A DNA stretch of 64,000 bases, taken from the NCBI RefSeq assembly GCF_004327285.1, contig NZ_QJUI01000013.1, forward strand, positions 124,001 through 188,000, given 5' to 3'. The notes beneath the pieces are model-generated. The model was given only the letters and a program-made list of their open reading frames with translations, was not told the origin of the DNA and ran no database searches. This DNA is from Phytopseudomonas daroniae. GTDB lineage: Bacteria; Pseudomonadota; Gammaproteobacteria; Pseudomonadales; Pseudomonadaceae. Shown here one piece after another: positions 1 to 10,633 of the stretch; positions within the stretch are counted from its first letter, which is position 1, and every line of letters begins with the position of its first letter. The translations under genes were made by a program, and so were the position numbers.

Positions 1-393
1 TTCCAGATCCTCGAACATGAAGTCCAGGAATTCTTCCTGGGTGATCTGAAAGACGAATTCGTCCATGCCCTCGCCGGAGTTGCTGGCTTTGCCTGAACCC
101 TGGCCGCCACCGCCACCCTGGGGACGTGGAATACGTTCTCCGGCGACGAAATCCTTGTTGCCGGGGTGGACGACGGTTTGCTTGCCGCCGCGGCCATGGT
201 GCAGCACAGGTTCGTCGATATCGCGGCCGGGAATGCTGATCTGCTCGCCGTGCTCCATATCGGTTATGGAACGGCGACTGACCGCTTCTTCCACCGCTTT
301 CTTGATGTGATCACGGTAACGACGGATGAACCGCTGGCGGTTCACCGTGCTCTTGTTCTTGCCATTCAGGCGACGGTCGATCACGTAGCTCAT
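1..393 (-). CDS. yeaH: YeaH/YhbH family protein (DUF444), N-terminal part
   Basis: The reverse strand from 393 encodes 131 residues beginning [19 protein letters not shown] and runs off the left edge, so the C-terminal part is missing. The basic N-terminus, the segment around [20 protein letters not shown] and the glycine-rich stretch [13 protein letters not shown] are typical of the YeaH/YhbH family (DUF444). Family members are usually encoded next to the PrkA kinase and are thought to act with it in stationary-phase and nutrient-stress responses; the biochemical role is not well defined. Here it lies directly downstream of prkA on the same strand, separated by a roughly 95-base spacer filled with a stem-loop repeat. 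Confidence 0.9.
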   Translation of the reverse strand, partial: MSYVIDRRLNGKNKSTVNRQRFIRRYRDHIKKAVEEAVSRRSITDMEHGEQISIPGRDIDEPVLHHGRGGKQTVVHPGNKDFVAGERIPRPQGGGGGQGSGKASNSGEGMDEFVFQITQEEFLDFMFEDLE

Positions 394-408
394 AGGCCCT
401 CCGGGCCA

Positions 409-486
409 GCTTCAAGCCGCAAGCTACAAGCTGCAAGTAGGCCGAGTCTGGCTCCTGCTTTTCTTGCAGCTTGAAGCTTGCCGCTG
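409..486. repeat. Inverted AGCTTCAAG/CTGCAAG repeat between prkA and yeaH
   Basis: The spacer carries AGCTTCAAGCCGCAAGCTAC with CTGCAAG at 409-437 and the inverted counterpart CTTGCAGCTTGAAGCTTG at 463-480, so the transcript can fold into a stem-loop. The same motif recurs around 5278-5294 and 5374-5403. It is an intergenic repeat family. Lying inside the prkA-yeaH transcript it may affect mRNA stability, but that is inference. Confidence 0.7.
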
Positions 487-489
487 CTG

Positions 490-2412
490 TTATTGCGATT
501 TACGTACGCGCAGATACCATTCGGACAGCAGGCGCACCTGCTTCTCGGTGTAACCGCGCTCGACCATGCGATTGACGAAGTCGTTGTGCTTCTGCTGATC
601 CTCCTTGCTGGCCTTGGCGTTGAAGCTGATGACTGGCAGCAGATCTTCGGTGTTGGAGAACATCTTCTTCTCAATCACCACGCGCAGTTTCTCGTAGCTG
701 AGCCAGGTCGGGTTCTTGCCATTGTTGTTGGCGCGGGCGCGCAGCACGAAGTTGACGATTTCGTTGCGGAAGTCCTTCGGATTGCTGATGCCGGCCGGCT
801 TTTCGATCTTTTCCAGTTCCTCGTTGAGGGCTACGCGATTGAGGATTTCGCCGGTTTCCGGATCGCGATACTCCTGATCCTGAATCCAGAAATCCGCATA
901 CAGCACGTAACGGTCGAAGATGTTCTGGCCATATTCGCTGTAGGACTCCAGGTAGGCGGTCTGAATCTCCTTGCCGATGAACTCGATATAACGCGGTGCC
1001 AGGTATTCCTTGATAAAGCGCAGGTAGCGCTCACGCACTTCGCCGGGGAACTGTTCCTGTTCGATCTGCTGCTCCAGCACATAGAGCAGGTGCACCGGGT
1101 TGGCGGCGATTTCATGAGGATCGAAGTTGAATACCTTGGAGAGAATCTTGAAGGCGAACCGGGTCGACAGGCCATTCATGCCTTCGTCGACGCCAGCGGC
1201 ATCGCGGTATTCCTGGATCGATTTGGCCTTGGGGTCGGTGTCTTTGAGATTCTCGCCGTCGTAGACGCGCATCTTCGAGTAGATGTTGGAGTTGTCCGGC
1301 TCCTTGAGACGCGACAGGGTGGAAAACTGGGCGAGCATCTTCAGGGTGTCCGGCGCACAGTGAGCGTTGGCCAGCGAGCTGCTGGTCAACAGCTTGTCGT
1401 AGATCTTGATCTCGTCGCTGACGCGCAGGCAGTAGGGCACCTTGACGATGTAGATACGGTCGATGAACGCTTCGTTGTTCTTGTTGTTGCGGAAGGTGTG
1501 CCATTCCGACTCGTTGGAGTGGGCCAGCAGGATGCCGTTGTAGGGAATAGCGCCCAAACCCTCGGTACTGTTGTAGTTGCCTTCCTGGGTGGCGGTGAGC
1601 AGCGGATGCAGCACCTTGATAGGCGCCTTGAACATCTCGACGAATTCCATCAGGCCCTGGTTGGCTCGGCACAGAGCTCCCGAATAGCTGTAGGCGTCGG
1701 CGTCGTTCTGTGGGTACTCCTCGAGCTTGCGGATGTCCACCTTGCCGACCAGGGCGGAGATGTCCTGATTGTTCTCGTCGCCGGGTTCGGTCTTGGCGAT
1801 GGCTATCTGGTTGAGGATCGAGGGGTAGAGCTTGACCACGCGGAACTGGCTGATGTCGCCGCCGAACTCGGCCAGGCGCTTGCTGGCCCAGGGCGACATG
1901 ATGCTGCCCAGGTAGCGTCGCTCGATGCCGTAATCCTCCTCGAGGATCGCCGCGTCTTCGTCGGCGTTGAACAGGCCCAGCGGTGATTCGAATACGGGCG
2001 AGCCCTTGATGGCGTAGAAGGGCACCTTCTCCATCAGTTGCTTGAGCTTTTCTGCCAGGGACGATTTACCGCCACCGACGGGGCCCAGCAGATAGAGGAT
2101 CTGTTTCTTTTCCTCCAGGCCCTGGGCCGCGTGGCGGAAATAGGAAACGATCTGCTCGATGCATTCTTCCATGCCGTGGAAATCGGCGAAGGCGGGGTAG
2201 CGGCGGATCACCTTGTTGGAAAAGATACGCGACAGGCGCGGATTGTGCGACGTATCGAGCAGCTCCGGTTCGCCGATCGCCATAAGCAGCCGTTCGGAAG
2301 CACTGGCGTAGGCGCTGCGATCCTGTTTGCACAGTTCGAGGTACTCCTGCAGCGAGTACTCCTCCTGGCGGGTCGCCTCGAATCGTTGCTGGAAGTGACT
2401 GAAAATGCTCAT
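490..2412 (-). CDS. prkA: PrkA family serine protein kinase (AAA+ type)
   Basis: This 640-residue protein matches the full-length PrkA/YeaG family. The Walker A sequence LGPVGGGKSSLAEKLK lies near residue 110, within the N-terminal PrkA AAA domain; the C-terminal half corresponds to the PrkA kinase-like domain. The family is described as serine protein kinase with ATPase features, acting in the cytosol in starvation and stationary-phase responses. The start ATG at 2412 follows a good GAGGTGAAGTC ribosome binding site. It is the first gene of a probable two-gene operon with yeaH downstream. A gap of almost 500 bases separates it from glpE on the same strand, so it should have its own promoter. 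Confidence 0.95.
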   Translation of the reverse strand: MSIFSHFQQRFEATRQEEYSLQEYLELCKQDRSAYASASERLLMAIGEPELLDTSHNPRLSRIFSNKVIRRYPAFADFHGMEECIEQIVSYFRHAAQGLEEKKQILYLLGPVGGGKSSLAEKLKQLMEKVPFYAIKGSPVFESPLGLFNADEDAAILEEDYGIERRYLGSIMSPWASKRLAEFGGDISQFRVVKLYPSILNQIAIAKTEPGDENNQDISALVGKVDIRKLEEYPQNDADAYSYSGALCRANQGLMEFVEMFKAPIKVLHPLLTATQEGNYNSTEGLGAIPYNGILLAHSNESEWHTFRNNKNNEAFIDRIYIVKVPYCLRVSDEIKIYDKLLTSSSLANAHCAPDTLKMLAQFSTLSRLKEPDNSNIYSKMRVYDGENLKDTDPKAKSIQEYRDAAGVDEGMNGLSTRFAFKILSKVFNFDPHEIAANPVHLLYVLEQQIEQEQFPGEVRERYLRFIKEYLAPRYIEFIGKEIQTAYLESYSEYGQNIFDRYVLYADFWIQDQEYRDPETGEILNRVALNEELEKIEKPAGISNPKDFRNEIVNFVLRARANNNGKNPTWLSYEKLRVVIEKKMFSNTEDLLPVISFNAKASKEDQQKHNDFVNRMVERGYTEKQVRLLSEWYLRVRKSQ

Positions 2413-2881
2413 GACTTCACCTCGCTCGATGCTTGGAGCCGGCCGGGATCGGTCGAGCGGGTGCTTGCAGACCCGGCGCTTGCGCTACCGAGATGAATCC
2501 CCCGAGCACCCCGCAGCCAGTCAGAACCTCGTGGTCGGCCTGTCCGTGGCGTGGCAGGTTCGAGGACAGCCGCCGCCGGGTGTGTTACCCGCGCGGCGTA
2601 TCGGCTGCCTTCCCCCGCCATGACCATTCGCTGTATGGCCTGACTGTCTGCTGAAGGTGGTTACCGATGGCCCGTTCGGCCGATTGGCCGGCTACCTGAA
2701 TTGGGATGGCCTGAAGTAAGGATAGTTCGGAATTACCAAGGTCAAGGCGCAATCGCCGACAGTAACGCTGTTGCAGCGCTCTGGAGAGAGCCAAGCCCAG
2801 TACTGGCGCGGGCCTGGCGGTGAAAATATTTTATGGCCGGCCATCCCTGGCGGCCACCCTGCGGGCCGTCGCAAGCGACGT
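2413..2881. other. Intergenic region upstream of prkA
   Basis: No convincing gene lies here. Short open frames on both strands lack ribosome binding sites and recognisable sequence. The part nearest 2412 must hold the prkA promoter; I could not identify a convincing -35/-10 or -24/-12 element. A REP-like segment occupies 2840-2870. Confidence 0.5.
2840..2870. repeat. REP-like element, copy 1
   Basis: The 31-base segment beginning GCCATCCCTGGCGGCCACC recurs at 26377-26407 with two mismatches. Both copies are intergenic, each contains a short palindrome around the TCC(C) centre, and they sit near terminators (glpE here, the transporter operon there). This is typical of REP elements. Confidence 0.6.
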
Positions 2882-2906
2882 TAAAAATGGCTCCCGGCCA
2901 TTTTTT
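2882..2906 (-). terminator. Terminator downstream of glpE
   Basis: AAAAATGG and CCATTTTT arms around CTCCCGG form a hairpin at the 3' end of glpE. The A/T tracts make it potentially bidirectional. The stop codon of glpE (2905-2907) overlaps the edge of the hairpin. Confidence 0.6.
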
Positions 2907-3234
2907 ATTCCGGCTGGCTGGACGTGGTTTCCTGGGGGTAGGTGCTGCGCCATAACTCGAAGCCGCCGTCGAGACTGTAAACGTCGGAGAACCCCTGGCC
3001 GACCAGGTAGGCGGCTGCGCTCTGGCTGGAGTTGCCGTGGTAGCAGGCGACGATCACCGGCCCATCAATATCTGCCTTGGCGATGAAGTCGGCCAGGGAG
3101 TGATTGTCCAGGTGCTGCGAGCCGCTGATGTGCCCGGCAGCGAAGCTTTGCGGATCGCGGATGTCGACCACCACCGCGCCATTCTCACGCAGAGCCTGGG
3201 CCTGTTCAGGGGCGATACGTTTGAACTCGCTCAT
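2905..3234 (-). CDS. glpE: Thiosulfate sulfurtransferase GlpE (single-domain rhodanese)
   Basis: From the ATG at 3234 the protein is 109 residues, the usual size of single-domain GlpE. The rhodanese active-site loop CYHGNSS is present with the catalytic Cys near residue 64, and the CH2A motif [13 protein letters not shown] precedes it. GlpE transfers sulfane sulfur from thiosulfate to cyanide or thiol acceptors such as thioredoxin, in the cytosol. An upstream in-frame ATG at 3309 lies inside apaH and would add non-family residues, so the shorter start is preferred. It overlaps apaH by four bases (ATGA), suggesting translational coupling. Confidence 0.92.
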   Translation of the reverse strand: MSEFKRIAPEQAQALRENGAVVVDIRDPQSFAAGHISGSQHLDNHSLADFIAKADIDGPVIVACYHGNSSQSAAAYLVGQGFSDVYSLDGGFELWRSTYPQETTSSQPE

Positions 3235-4055
3235 GCTGTTTCCTCGCTGCAGTCGCAGCGATGGTATTCGCCGCTGTCGATGTTCATCAAAGTCATGCTG
3301 CCTCCCCATACGCAGCCGGAATCCAGGGCGAAAACGCCAGGTTCGTCACAGCGTCCCTCCAGGGAGGCCCAGTGGCCGAAGATGATCTTCTGACCGCGGG
3401 TTTTGCGCTGTTTGTGGCTGAACCAGGGCGAGTAACCCGCAGGTGCCGTACCGGGGCCTTCCTTGGTTTTCAGATCCAGGGTGCCGTCTGCCTTGCAGAA
3501 ACGCATGCGGGTGAAATAGTTGGTGATCACCCGCAGGCGCGTCACGCCGTGCAGCTCCTTGTCCCAGCGGGCGGGCTCGTTGCCGTACATGCCGTCCAGG
3601 AACATCGGGTAGAGGGCATCGTCACGCAGGGCGTTCTCGACCTCTGCAGCACGCCTGAGCGCTTTGGCCATGCTCCATTGCGGGGGGATGCCGGCATGCA
3701 CCAGGGCCATGTCGCGCTGTTCGTCATAATGTAGCAACGCTTGTCTGCGTAGCCAGTCGAGCAGGTCGTCGCGATCCGGCGCCTCGAGAATTTCTCGCAA
3801 GGTATCGCCGCGCTTGAGGCGCTCGATGTTGCGCGAGACGGCCAGCAGGTGCAGATCGTGGTTGCCCAGCACGCACACCAGCGCATCACGCATGCGATAC
3901 AGGAAACGCAGCGTTTCCAGCGACTCAGGCCCACGGTTGACCAGGTCGCCGACCAGCCACAGTCGGTCACGCTCGGGATCGAAGGCTACGCGCTCCAGCA
4001 GGCATTGCAGCGGTTTCAGGCAACCCTGCAGGTCACCGACGGCATACGTCGCCAT
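3231..4055 (-). CDS. apaH: Symmetrical bis(5'-nucleosyl)-tetraphosphatase ApaH
   Basis: The 274-residue protein opens with [16 protein letters not shown] and carries the metallophosphatase motifs [14 protein letters not shown] and GNHDLH. ApaH hydrolyses diadenosine tetraphosphate to two ADP and also removes Np4N-type caps from RNA. Its length matches the family. It sits in the usual rsmA-apaG-apaH-glpE order, follows apaG with almost no spacing (apaG ends at 4055), and overlaps glpE by four bases, so these genes are very probably co-transcribed. Confidence 0.96.
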   Translation of the reverse strand: MATYAVGDLQGCLKPLQCLLERVAFDPERDRLWLVGDLVNRGPESLETLRFLYRMRDALVCVLGNHDLHLLAVSRNIERLKRGDTLREILEAPDRDDLLDWLRRQALLHYDEQRDMALVHAGIPPQWSMAKALRRAAEVENALRDDALYPMFLDGMYGNEPARWDKELHGVTRLRVITNYFTRMRFCKADGTLDLKTKEGPGTAPAGYSPWFSHKQRKTRGQKIIFGHWASLEGRCDEPGVFALDSGCVWGGSMTLMNIDSGEYHRCDCSEETA

Positions 4056-4435
4056 CAGTGCAGGGCGCCGGGTACGGCGAGGAGGAAAGGCGCGATGGGG
4101 GCATCGAAGTGCTGGCCGTCGTCGGCGACCATCTGGTAGCTGCCCTGCATGGTGCCGACCTGAGTCGTCAATAGTGTGCCGCTGCTGTAGCTATGGCTGG
4201 CCCCTGGCTCGATCAGTGGCTGCTCACCAATCACGCCTGCACCGCGTACTTCCTGAACCTGACCATTGCCATCGGTAATCAGCCAGTGGCGCGACAGCAG
4301 CTGCGCGGGCAGTTCACCCTTGTTAACGATGGTCACGTCGTAGGCGAAGGCGAAGCGATTCTGCTGCGGCTGTGACTGCTCCGGCAGGTAGCGGGTGAAG
4401 ACGCTGACGTCGATCTGGTAGCGAGAGTCGGACAT
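4055..4435 (-). CDS. apaG: ApaG domain protein
   Basis: Starting at the ATG at 4435 gives 126 residues, [20 protein letters not shown] onward, with the ApaG/DUF525 beta-sandwich pattern ([27 protein letters not shown]). A GTG two codons upstream is possible. ApaG is a fibronectin-III-like protein of unclear role, conserved beside apaH and rsmA. The end overlaps the apaH start by one base. Confidence 0.93.
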   Translation of the reverse strand: MSDSRYQIDVSVFTRYLPEQSQPQQNRFAFAYDVTIVNKGELPAQLLSRHWLITDGNGQVQEVRGAGVIGEQPLIEPGASHSYSSGTLLTTQVGTMQGSYQMVADDGQHFDAPIAPFLLAVPGALH

Positions 4436-4449
4436 GGGCACTCGGTAAG

Positions 4450-5262
4450 TCAGGTGAGCGAGGGAGCGGGTTGTTCCGCCAACTGGTCGGCCAGGCGCAC
4501 GAAAGCGGCCAGATCCAGCTGTTCCGGGCGCAAGCTGCCGTCGACGCCAGCCGCTTCGATGGCGCTGGCCGGAAGCAGGGCCTTGAGCGTATTGCGCAGG
4601 GTCTTGCGGCGCTGATTGAAGGCTTCGCGCACCACACGCTCGAGGAGATGGTGATCCTTGGCCGGGTGGGGCAATTGCTTGTGTGGTGTCAGGCGCACGA
4701 TGGCCGAATCCACCTTGGGTGGTGGATTGAAGGCGCCGGGGCCGACATTGAACAGGTGCTCCACATCACAATGGTACTGCACCATGATCGACAGTCGCCC
4801 CCAGTCACCGCCACCAGGGCCGGCAGCCAGGCGTTCGACCACTTCCTTCTGCAGCATGAAGTGCATGTCGCGGATCAGGTGAGCGTTATCCAGCAGGTGG
4901 AAAATCAGCGGAGTCGAGATGTTGTAGGGCAGATTGCCGACTACGCGCAGGCTGTTCGGCTCGGCTTGCAGGCGGGCGAAATCGAACTTCAGGGCATCGC
5001 CCTGGTTCAGGCGAAAGCGTGGCTCGCTAGCGAATTTCGCCTCCAGGATGGGGATCAGGTCGAGATCCAGTTCGATCACGTCGAGTTGTGCACCGCTGTT
5101 CAGCAGCCCCTCGGTCAGTGCGCCCTGGCCTGGGCCGATTTCCAGCAGGTGTTCGCTATCGCGGGCATGGATGGCGCGCAGGATGCGGTGGATGACCCCG
5201 GCATCGTGCAGGAAGTTCTGACCGAAACGTTTGCGCGCACGGTGTTGGTAGGGCTCGGACAT
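4450..5262 (-). CDS. rsmA: 16S rRNA dimethyladenosine transferase RsmA (KsgA)
   Basis: The 270-residue protein beginning [20 protein letters not shown] has the SAM-binding motif [12 protein letters not shown] and the catalytic NLPYNIS motif of KsgA/RsmA. It dimethylates the two adjacent adenosines of helix 45 in 16S rRNA during 30S maturation. The ATG at 5262 is chosen because an upstream in-frame ATG (5292) would add residues encoded by an intergenic repeat. It is 14 bases upstream of apaG and probably heads the rsmA-apaG-apaH-glpE group. pdxA lies upstream on the same strand. Confidence 0.96.
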   Translation of the reverse strand: MSEPYQHRARKRFGQNFLHDAGVIHRILRAIHARDSEHLLEIGPGQGALTEGLLNSGAQLDVIELDLDLIPILEAKFASEPRFRLNQGDALKFDFARLQAEPNSLRVVGNLPYNISTPLIFHLLDNAHLIRDMHFMLQKEVVERLAAGPGGGDWGRLSIMVQYHCDVEHLFNVGPGAFNPPPKVDSAIVRLTPHKQLPHPAKDHHLLERVVREAFNQRRKTLRNTLKALLPASAIEAAGVDGSLRPEQLDLAAFVRLADQLAEQPAPSLT

Positions 5263-5273
5263 CGAAGAGCAGC

Positions 5274-5404
5274 TCCAAGCTTCAAGCTGCAAGCCATAAG
5301 CAACAGCATAAAGCGGTAAGGCGAAAACGCGCAGTTTAGCAGGGAACGTGCCTGCGCCGCTGCAGCGCTTCTACTTGTGGCTTGTCGCTTGCAGCTTGCG
5401 GCTG
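5274..5404. repeat. Inverted AGCTTCAAG/CTTGCAG repeat spanning the rsmA-pdxA spacer
   Basis: AGCTTCAAGCTGCAAGC (5278-5294) faces an inverted copy, GCTTGTCGCTTGCAGCTTGC, near 5380-5400. It is the same family as the repeat at 409-486. The right arm lies inside pdxA and encodes the last residues of that protein (RKLQATSHK). Confidence 0.7.
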
Positions 5405-6387
5405 CCCTGGGCCATTTCGTAGGCCGTTTCCAGTGCGACCTGCAGGCTGCCACAATCGATGCGTCCTGTGCCGGCCAGATCCAGGGCGGTGCCGTGATCG
5501 ACCGATGTACGGATGATCGGCAAGCCCAGGGTCACGTTCACCGCGGCGCCGAAACCCTTGTATTTGAGTACCGGCAGCCCCTGGTCGTGATACATCGCCA
5601 GGACTGCGTCGCAGTGATCCAGATGCTTGGGGGTGAACAGCGTGTCGGCGGGCAGCGGGCCGATCAGGTTCAGACCCTCTGCACGCAGTTGCTGCAGCAC
5701 CGGCTCGATGACGTCGATTTCTTCGCGCCCCAGGTGACCGCCTTCGCCCGCATGGGGGTTCAGGCCGCAGACCAGGATGCGTGGATCGGCGATGCCGAAC
5801 TTGTCGCGCAGGTCGGCATGCAGAATGCGCGTTACGCGCTGCAGGCGCTCATCGGTGATCGCGCTTGCCACATCCTTGAGCGGCAGGTGTGTCGTCACCA
5901 GGGCAACGCGCAGGCCGCGGGTCGCCAGCATCATCACAACCTGTTCGGTGTTGGTCAGGTCGGCGAGAAACTCGGTATGGCCGGAAAAGGCGATGCCGGC
6001 CTCATTGATCACACCCTTGTGCACCGGGGCGGTGATCAGCCCTGCGAAGTCACCCTTCAGGCAACCCTGGCCGGCACGGGTCAGGGTCTGCAGGACATAA
6101 GCGGCGTTGGCTTTGTCCAGGTGGCCGGTTTGTACAGGCTGACCCAGCGGGGTATCCCATACATACAGGCTGCCGGCAGGGGCTGGTTGCAGTGGCCAGT
6201 CATCGGGGCCGGTTTCGATCAGCCTGATATCCAGGCCCAGTTGCACTGTGCGCGCTTGCATTAACGACGCGCTGGCGATGCAGATCAGTGCATGCGCCTG
6301 GCGCTCGCGAGCGAGCAGCAGACACAGATCCGGGCCAATGCCGGCGGGTTCTCCGGGGGTGAGGGCGAAACGCAGGCAGTTGGGCAT
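5371..6387 (-). CDS. pdxA: 4-hydroxythreonine-4-phosphate dehydrogenase PdxA
   Basis: The ATG at 6387 gives 338 residues beginning [20 protein letters not shown]. Family motifs include the metal-ligand region [10 protein letters not shown], the segment [16 protein letters not shown] and [13 protein letters not shown]. PdxA oxidises 4-hydroxy-L-threonine phosphate in pyridoxal phosphate biosynthesis, in the cytosol. An ATG at 6435 is in frame but would add sequence unlike the family. The last residues, [10 protein letters not shown], are encoded by a copy of the intergenic repeat, so the natural stop seems to have been replaced by one within the repeat. It is separated from surA by a strong terminator. 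Confidence 0.96.
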   Translation of the reverse strand: MPNCLRFALTPGEPAGIGPDLCLLLARERQAHALICIASASLMQARTVQLGLDIRLIETGPDDWPLQPAPAGSLYVWDTPLGQPVQTGHLDKANAAYVLQTLTRAGQGCLKGDFAGLITAPVHKGVINEAGIAFSGHTEFLADLTNTEQVVMMLATRGLRVALVTTHLPLKDVASAITDERLQRVTRILHADLRDKFGIADPRILVCGLNPHAGEGGHLGREEIDVIEPVLQQLRAEGLNLIGPLPADTLFTPKHLDHCDAVLAMYHDQGLPVLKYKGFGAAVNVTLGLPIIRTSVDHGTALDLAGTGRIDCGSLQVALETAYEMAQGSRKLQATSHK

Positions 6388-6437
6388 GATCGACTCTCGA
6401 CAACAGGGCGCTGGCGATTCTAGCGCAGACAGCAATG

Positions 6438-6463
6438 AAAAAGCCCGGCGCTGGGCCGGGCTT
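6438..6463 (-). terminator. Terminator downstream of surA
   Basis: On the minus strand the arms GCCCGGC/GCCGGGC form a stable hairpin followed by a run of five T residues. It lies between the surA stop and the pdxA start, so pdxA probably has its own promoter or depends on read-through. Confidence 0.8.
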
Positions 6464-6486
6464 GGTCGTGCAGTACCAACCTGAAC

Positions 6487-7779
6487 TTACAGCTTGGTCT
6501 CTACATAGGCTTCATCGCGGATCTGGCGCAACCAGGTCTGCAGCTCTTCCTCATACTTGCGGTTGCGCAGCAGGTTCAATGCCTGTTGCTCGCGCATCTG
6601 TTCACTGCTGTCAGTGGCGCGACGGCCCATGACCTGCAGTACGTGCCAGCCGAACTGGCTCTTGAACGGCTTGGAGACTTCACCGCTGGCGGTGTTGTTC
6701 ATCACTTCGCGGAATTCCGGCACCAGAGCGTTGGGGTCGATCCAGCTGAGGCTACCGCCGTTGAGGGCCGAACCCGGGTCTTCGGAGAAGTTTTTCGCCA
6801 GCTCGGCGAAGTCTTCCCCGGACTGGATGCGCTGATAGAGACGCTCGGCCAGAACCTGGGCTTCGGCCTCGCTGCGAATCTCGCTGGGCTTGATCAGGAT
6901 ATGACGCACGTTCACTTCGTCACGCACGGCCGTCTCGCCACCACGCTTCTCCAGCACCTTGAGCAGAATGAAACCACCGGGTGTGCGGATCGGCTCGGTC
7001 ACGTCGCCTACGTTCAGGGCGCCGATCATGTTGTCAAACGGAGGGGGTAGCTGCGCCGCTTTACGCCAGCCCATGTCACCGCCGTCCAGCGCGGTTTCAC
7101 TGGCCGAGTGGGCGATGGCCAACTGGCCGAAGTCAGCGCCCTGACGCGCTTGCTGGTAAATCTCCTGAGCACGCTGCTCGGCAGCCTGCAGATCGTCGGA
7201 GGAAGCGTCTTCCTGCACCGGGATAACGATGTTGGCCAGATGGAACTCTTCAGACAGCTGCATCTTGCCCAGGTCGGAGGCCAGGAAGTTTTTCACTTCC
7301 TGATCCGTTACCTGAATGCGCTCGGCCACACGGCGCTGGCGCACGCGGCTGATGACCATCTCGCGGGCGACCTGATCGCGGGCCTCATTGAACGACAAGC
7401 CGTCCTGGGCCAGTGCGGCACGGAACTGCTCGATGCTCATGCCGTTGCGCTGGGCAATGGTGGTGATGGCCTGGTTGAGCTCCTCGTCGCTGATGCGAAT
7501 GCCGGAGCGCTCGCCCATCTGCAACTGGATATTCTCGATGATCAGGCGATCCAGCACCTGCTGGGCCAGCACATCGGCCGGTGGTACCTCGGCACCGCGC
7601 TTGGCGATGGTCTGTTGAACCTCGCGGACACGGGCGTCGAGCTGAGTCTGCATGATCACGTCGTTATCGACGATCGCCACCACGCGGTTGAGGGGTTGTA
7701 CATCGGCGTGTGCCGCGGTACCCAGAAACAGCGCGCCCAACAGCAGTGGGCGCACGCACTCAGAAAGCTTGATCTTCAC
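6487..7779 (-). CDS. surA: Periplasmic peptidyl-prolyl isomerase/chaperone SurA
   Basis: From a GTG at 7779 the protein is 430 residues with a signal peptide ([17 protein letters not shown]), a SurA N-terminal chaperone region with [20 protein letters not shown], and two parvulin domains at about 175-275 and 285-390 ([28 protein letters not shown]). SurA escorts unfolded outer-membrane proteins, including LptD, through the periplasm. A second GTG two codons upstream (7785) has better spacing from AAGG, and an ATG at 7821 is also in frame, so the exact start is uncertain. It overlaps the 3' end of lptD, consistent with the usual lptD-surA operon. Confidence 0.95.
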   Translation of the reverse strand: MKIKLSECVRPLLLGALFLGTAAHADVQPLNRVVAIVDNDVIMQTQLDARVREVQQTIAKRGAEVPPADVLAQQVLDRLIIENIQLQMGERSGIRISDEELNQAITTIAQRNGMSIEQFRAALAQDGLSFNEARDQVAREMVISRVRQRRVAERIQVTDQEVKNFLASDLGKMQLSEEFHLANIVIPVQEDASSDDLQAAEQRAQEIYQQARQGADFGQLAIAHSASETALDGGDMGWRKAAQLPPPFDNMIGALNVGDVTEPIRTPGGFILLKVLEKRGGETAVRDEVNVRHILIKPSEIRSEAEAQVLAERLYQRIQSGEDFAELAKNFSEDPGSALNGGSLSWIDPNALVPEFREVMNNTASGEVSKPFKSQFGWHVLQVMGRRATDSSEQMREQQALNLLRNRKYEEELQTWLRQIRDEAYVETKL

Positions 7780-10528
7780 GTTCACGATAACCTTGAATGC
7801 CTTGGTCGAGGAATGTCTCAACGTTGCTGCCAGTCACGCCGCCCAGGCCTTTGAGGACGATTTGCAGGAAGATGCCGTTATCCGGCTCGTCGTTACGAGA
7901 AGGGTTGAGGCTGACTTCGTCGTAGTCGATCCAGTAACGGTTGATGACCCGCAGCTTCCAGCAGCAACTGTCGTACTCGAAGCCACCGAAGGCTTCCAGG
8001 GTACGGTTGCGGCCGTAGTCGTACTGCCAGCGGGAAATCACGCTCCACTGCGGGCCGAGCGGCCAGATGACGGAGAAGTCATGTTGGCTGATCTTGTAGT
8101 AGTCCTTGATGTAGGTGTCGGTGCCTGGCCTGCCATAATCGCCGCCATAGCTCCACTCGCCGGTGCTCTGATCGTACCTGAGCGTGTCGTTGCGATAACG
8201 ATACCCTGCGTTGATCACCTTGCGCGGATTGTCTGCGGGCTGGTAGTGGAACATGGCGCTACCAGAGCGGGTGCGATGGGTATCAGGATCCCAATTGAAG
8301 TCCGACGTGAAGCGCCAGTCCTGATTGTAGCGATACATATACTCCAGAGCATATGGCGACACCGAGGACTGGGCTTCAGAGCGAGTGCGGTAGTCGATAT
8401 CCGGCATCTGCACCTTGCGGTCTTCGAAGTAGAACGCTTGGCCGATGCTGAAGCGCTGGCGCTCGAAACCGTTTGGCTCTATCCAGCGACTGGTTACGCC
8501 CAAGGACAGTTTGTTCTCGTCACCAATACGATCCTTGCCGCTGAAACGGTTTTCGCGCCACAGTGAGGAATAACTGAAGCTACTGAGTCCAGTGTCGAAC
8601 ACCGGGATATCGGACTGATCTTCCTCGGGGACGTAGAGGTAGAACAGGCGCGGTTCGAGCGTTTGTCGGGCTGGGTTGCCAAACAGCGTGGTATCGCGGT
8701 CGAAATACAGGCCGCTGTCTACGCTGAACAGGCCTACGCCACGACTCTGGCTGCTTTCAAAGTCATTTCCGGCCGCGGCCATCTGAGATTTACCGAGACT
8801 ATCCAGGGTCAGGTCGTAGTTGGTCTGCAGGTATTTGACCTGGGGCTTGACGAAGCCCCAGCTCCAGTCCAGCGGCAGGCTGACGCCGGGTTCGACGTGC
8901 AAACGCGTACCGTTGGCGCGCTTCAAACCGCGCAGCCGGGCGTCATACCACGGCCCCTCGGATACACCATCTTCGTTGATGAAGTTGCCGCTGCGCAGAT
9001 CACGATCGAAACGCACCAGTTCCGTGCCATAGGTAAAGTTCAAACCACCTGGCTGGAAGGGCAGCTTGCCATCGAGGGTGATTTGCGGCAGACGGTTGTA
9101 AGGGGTCAGATCGGTAATGGTGGCCAGTTCGTAGGCATGTGCATTGAGCCGCGCGGTGTAGCTATCGCCGCGCCAGGTCAGGGTGCCGCGCTGGTTGACG
9201 TAGCGGGTGGTATCGATACCCAGGTCGGTGCTCAGATCCTGGAAATAGTACGGGTCGCTGATATCGGTGTAATCGACTTCGGCCAGCAGGCGCTTGTTCA
9301 GGCCCTGCCTGTGCTGCCAGCTGTACATCCAGCGTTGATCCTTGTAGTCCGACTGCAGTTTGCGGTCGTCATTGCTGTCATCGAGATAAGCAGCACCGAT
9401 CTGGCCTTCGCTGTTGCGGGTCAGGTAGCGGAATTCGCCTTCGAGCAGCAACCCGCGATCGGCCATGTAGGTCGGATACAGGGTGGCGTCGAAGTTCGGC
9501 GCCAGGTTGAAGTAGTAGGGCGTCTGAATGGTCAGGCCGTTGTCGCTGGAGCTGCCGAAACTGGGCGGCAGGAAGCCGGACTGGCGACGGTCATCGATCG
9601 GGAAGTAGATATACGGTGTGTAGAACACCGGAAAATCCTTGACCCGCAGCGTGACGTTGGTCGCGGTACCGAAGCCGGTGGCCGGATTCAGAGTGATGTT
9701 GTTACCCGTCAGATGCCAGGCGTTGCTGCCGGGTTCGCAACTGGTGTAGGTGCCATCCTTGAGGCGGATGATCGCGGTTTCTTCACGCTTGGCGTAAGCC
9801 GCGCTACCGCGTACGTGGGCGGCGTGCATCACGTACTCGGCGTTTTCGATGCGTGCTTCGCCGTTGTCCAGTTGCAGTTCGGCGCGATCGCCGACGACCA
9901 GAGCCCCCTTATCGCGCAGGCGTACATTGCCAGTCAGCTCACCGCGGTTTTCCGCCTGATGCAGGTTGGCCTCATCGGCTTCTACCTGCATACCGGCCTG
10001 ACGCACGACCACATCGCCAGCGAGGGTGGCGACCTGCTCTTCCTGCTGGTAACGCGAGGCGCGGGCCGAAACGAACATCGGCGCTTCGCTCATCGGCGTG
10101 GTGTCGTTCATGCCCGGGCGGCTCGGCTCGATGTAAGAGCCGGAGCAGGATGGGCCGATCTCGGCCAGCTGCGCGCTGGTCAACTGCTCGCGCGGTACCC
10201 AGTCGAGGTGGCTGTAATCGGCACTGCGCGATGCCAGCGCTCGGCCACCACTTTCGGTGACTTGCGTTGGCGCGGCCTTGGTCTCAGGCTTGGCAGTCGC
10301 CGCGGCAGCCGTGCCGGTGCTCAGCGCATTGCTACTGTGCGTTGGGCGAATGGGCAGATTGGCAGTGCTGGTTTTTGGCGCACAGGCCCAGCCGCCGGTA
10401 GGCGACGCCTGGCAATCGAACTGTTCGGCAGCAGTGGCGAATGGACTGGCGAAGGGTTGCAGGGCCAACAGGCCGCCCGTTACCAGAAGCGGGAATTTCT
10501 TGCGAAAAGCGGGGTATTTTACTGCCAT
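7760..10528 (-). CDS. lptD: LPS-assembly protein LptD
   Basis: The ATG at 10528 yields 922 residues with a signal peptide ([23 protein letters not shown]), a periplasmic beta-jellyroll around residues 170-300 ([20 protein letters not shown]) and a long C-terminal beta-barrel rich in aromatic strands. LptD with LptE inserts lipopolysaccharide into the outer leaflet and is normally essential. An ATG at 10612 is in frame but falls inside the upstream group II intron, so it is not used here. The spacing to the intron 3' end is about 65 bases, so the transcript should contain or splice out the intron. Confidence 0.96.
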   Translation of the reverse strand: MAVKYPAFRKKFPLLVTGGLLALQPFASPFATAAEQFDCQASPTGGWACAPKTSTANLPIRPTHSSNALSTGTAAAATAKPETKAAPTQVTESGGRALASRSADYSHLDWVPREQLTSAQLAEIGPSCSGSYIEPSRPGMNDTTPMSEAPMFVSARASRYQQEEQVATLAGDVVVRQAGMQVEADEANLHQAENRGELTGNVRLRDKGALVVGDRAELQLDNGEARIENAEYVMHAAHVRGSAAYAKREETAIIRLKDGTYTSCEPGSNAWHLTGNNITLNPATGFGTATNVTLRVKDFPVFYTPYIYFPIDDRRQSGFLPPSFGSSSDNGLTIQTPYYFNLAPNFDATLYPTYMADRGLLLEGEFRYLTRNSEGQIGAAYLDDSNDDRKLQSDYKDQRWMYSWQHRQGLNKRLLAEVDYTDISDPYYFQDLSTDLGIDTTRYVNQRGTLTWRGDSYTARLNAHAYELATITDLTPYNRLPQITLDGKLPFQPGGLNFTYGTELVRFDRDLRSGNFINEDGVSEGPWYDARLRGLKRANGTRLHVEPGVSLPLDWSWGFVKPQVKYLQTNYDLTLDSLGKSQMAAAGNDFESSQSRGVGLFSVDSGLYFDRDTTLFGNPARQTLEPRLFYLYVPEEDQSDIPVFDTGLSSFSYSSLWRENRFSGKDRIGDENKLSLGVTSRWIEPNGFERQRFSIGQAFYFEDRKVQMPDIDYRTRSEAQSSVSPYALEYMYRYNQDWRFTSDFNWDPDTHRTRSGSAMFHYQPADNPRKVINAGYRYRNDTLRYDQSTGEWSYGGDYGRPGTDTYIKDYYKISQHDFSVIWPLGPQWSVISRWQYDYGRNRTLEAFGGFEYDSCCWKLRVINRYWIDYDEVSLNPSRNDEPDNGIFLQIVLKGLGGVTGSNVETFLDQGIQGYREREDQAF

Positions 10529-10633
10529 CTTGTTTTCCGGGCTTCCTGTGCGCTTTTGGCCCAGGGGCCGCACGCCTCTCGATGGGCTGAAAGTCGGGTG
10601 GGAGCCGGCCATTGCTGGCCAACTCCCCCCTAA

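Noticed and set aside
478..1986. Long plus-strand open frame (502 codons) across prkA
   Set aside because: It is antisense to the clear PrkA gene; its length comes from GC-rich codon structure and there are no protein motifs.
8663..10633. Plus-strand open frame of 656 codons opposite lptD
   Set aside because: It mirrors LptD codons and has no ribosome site or family sequence.
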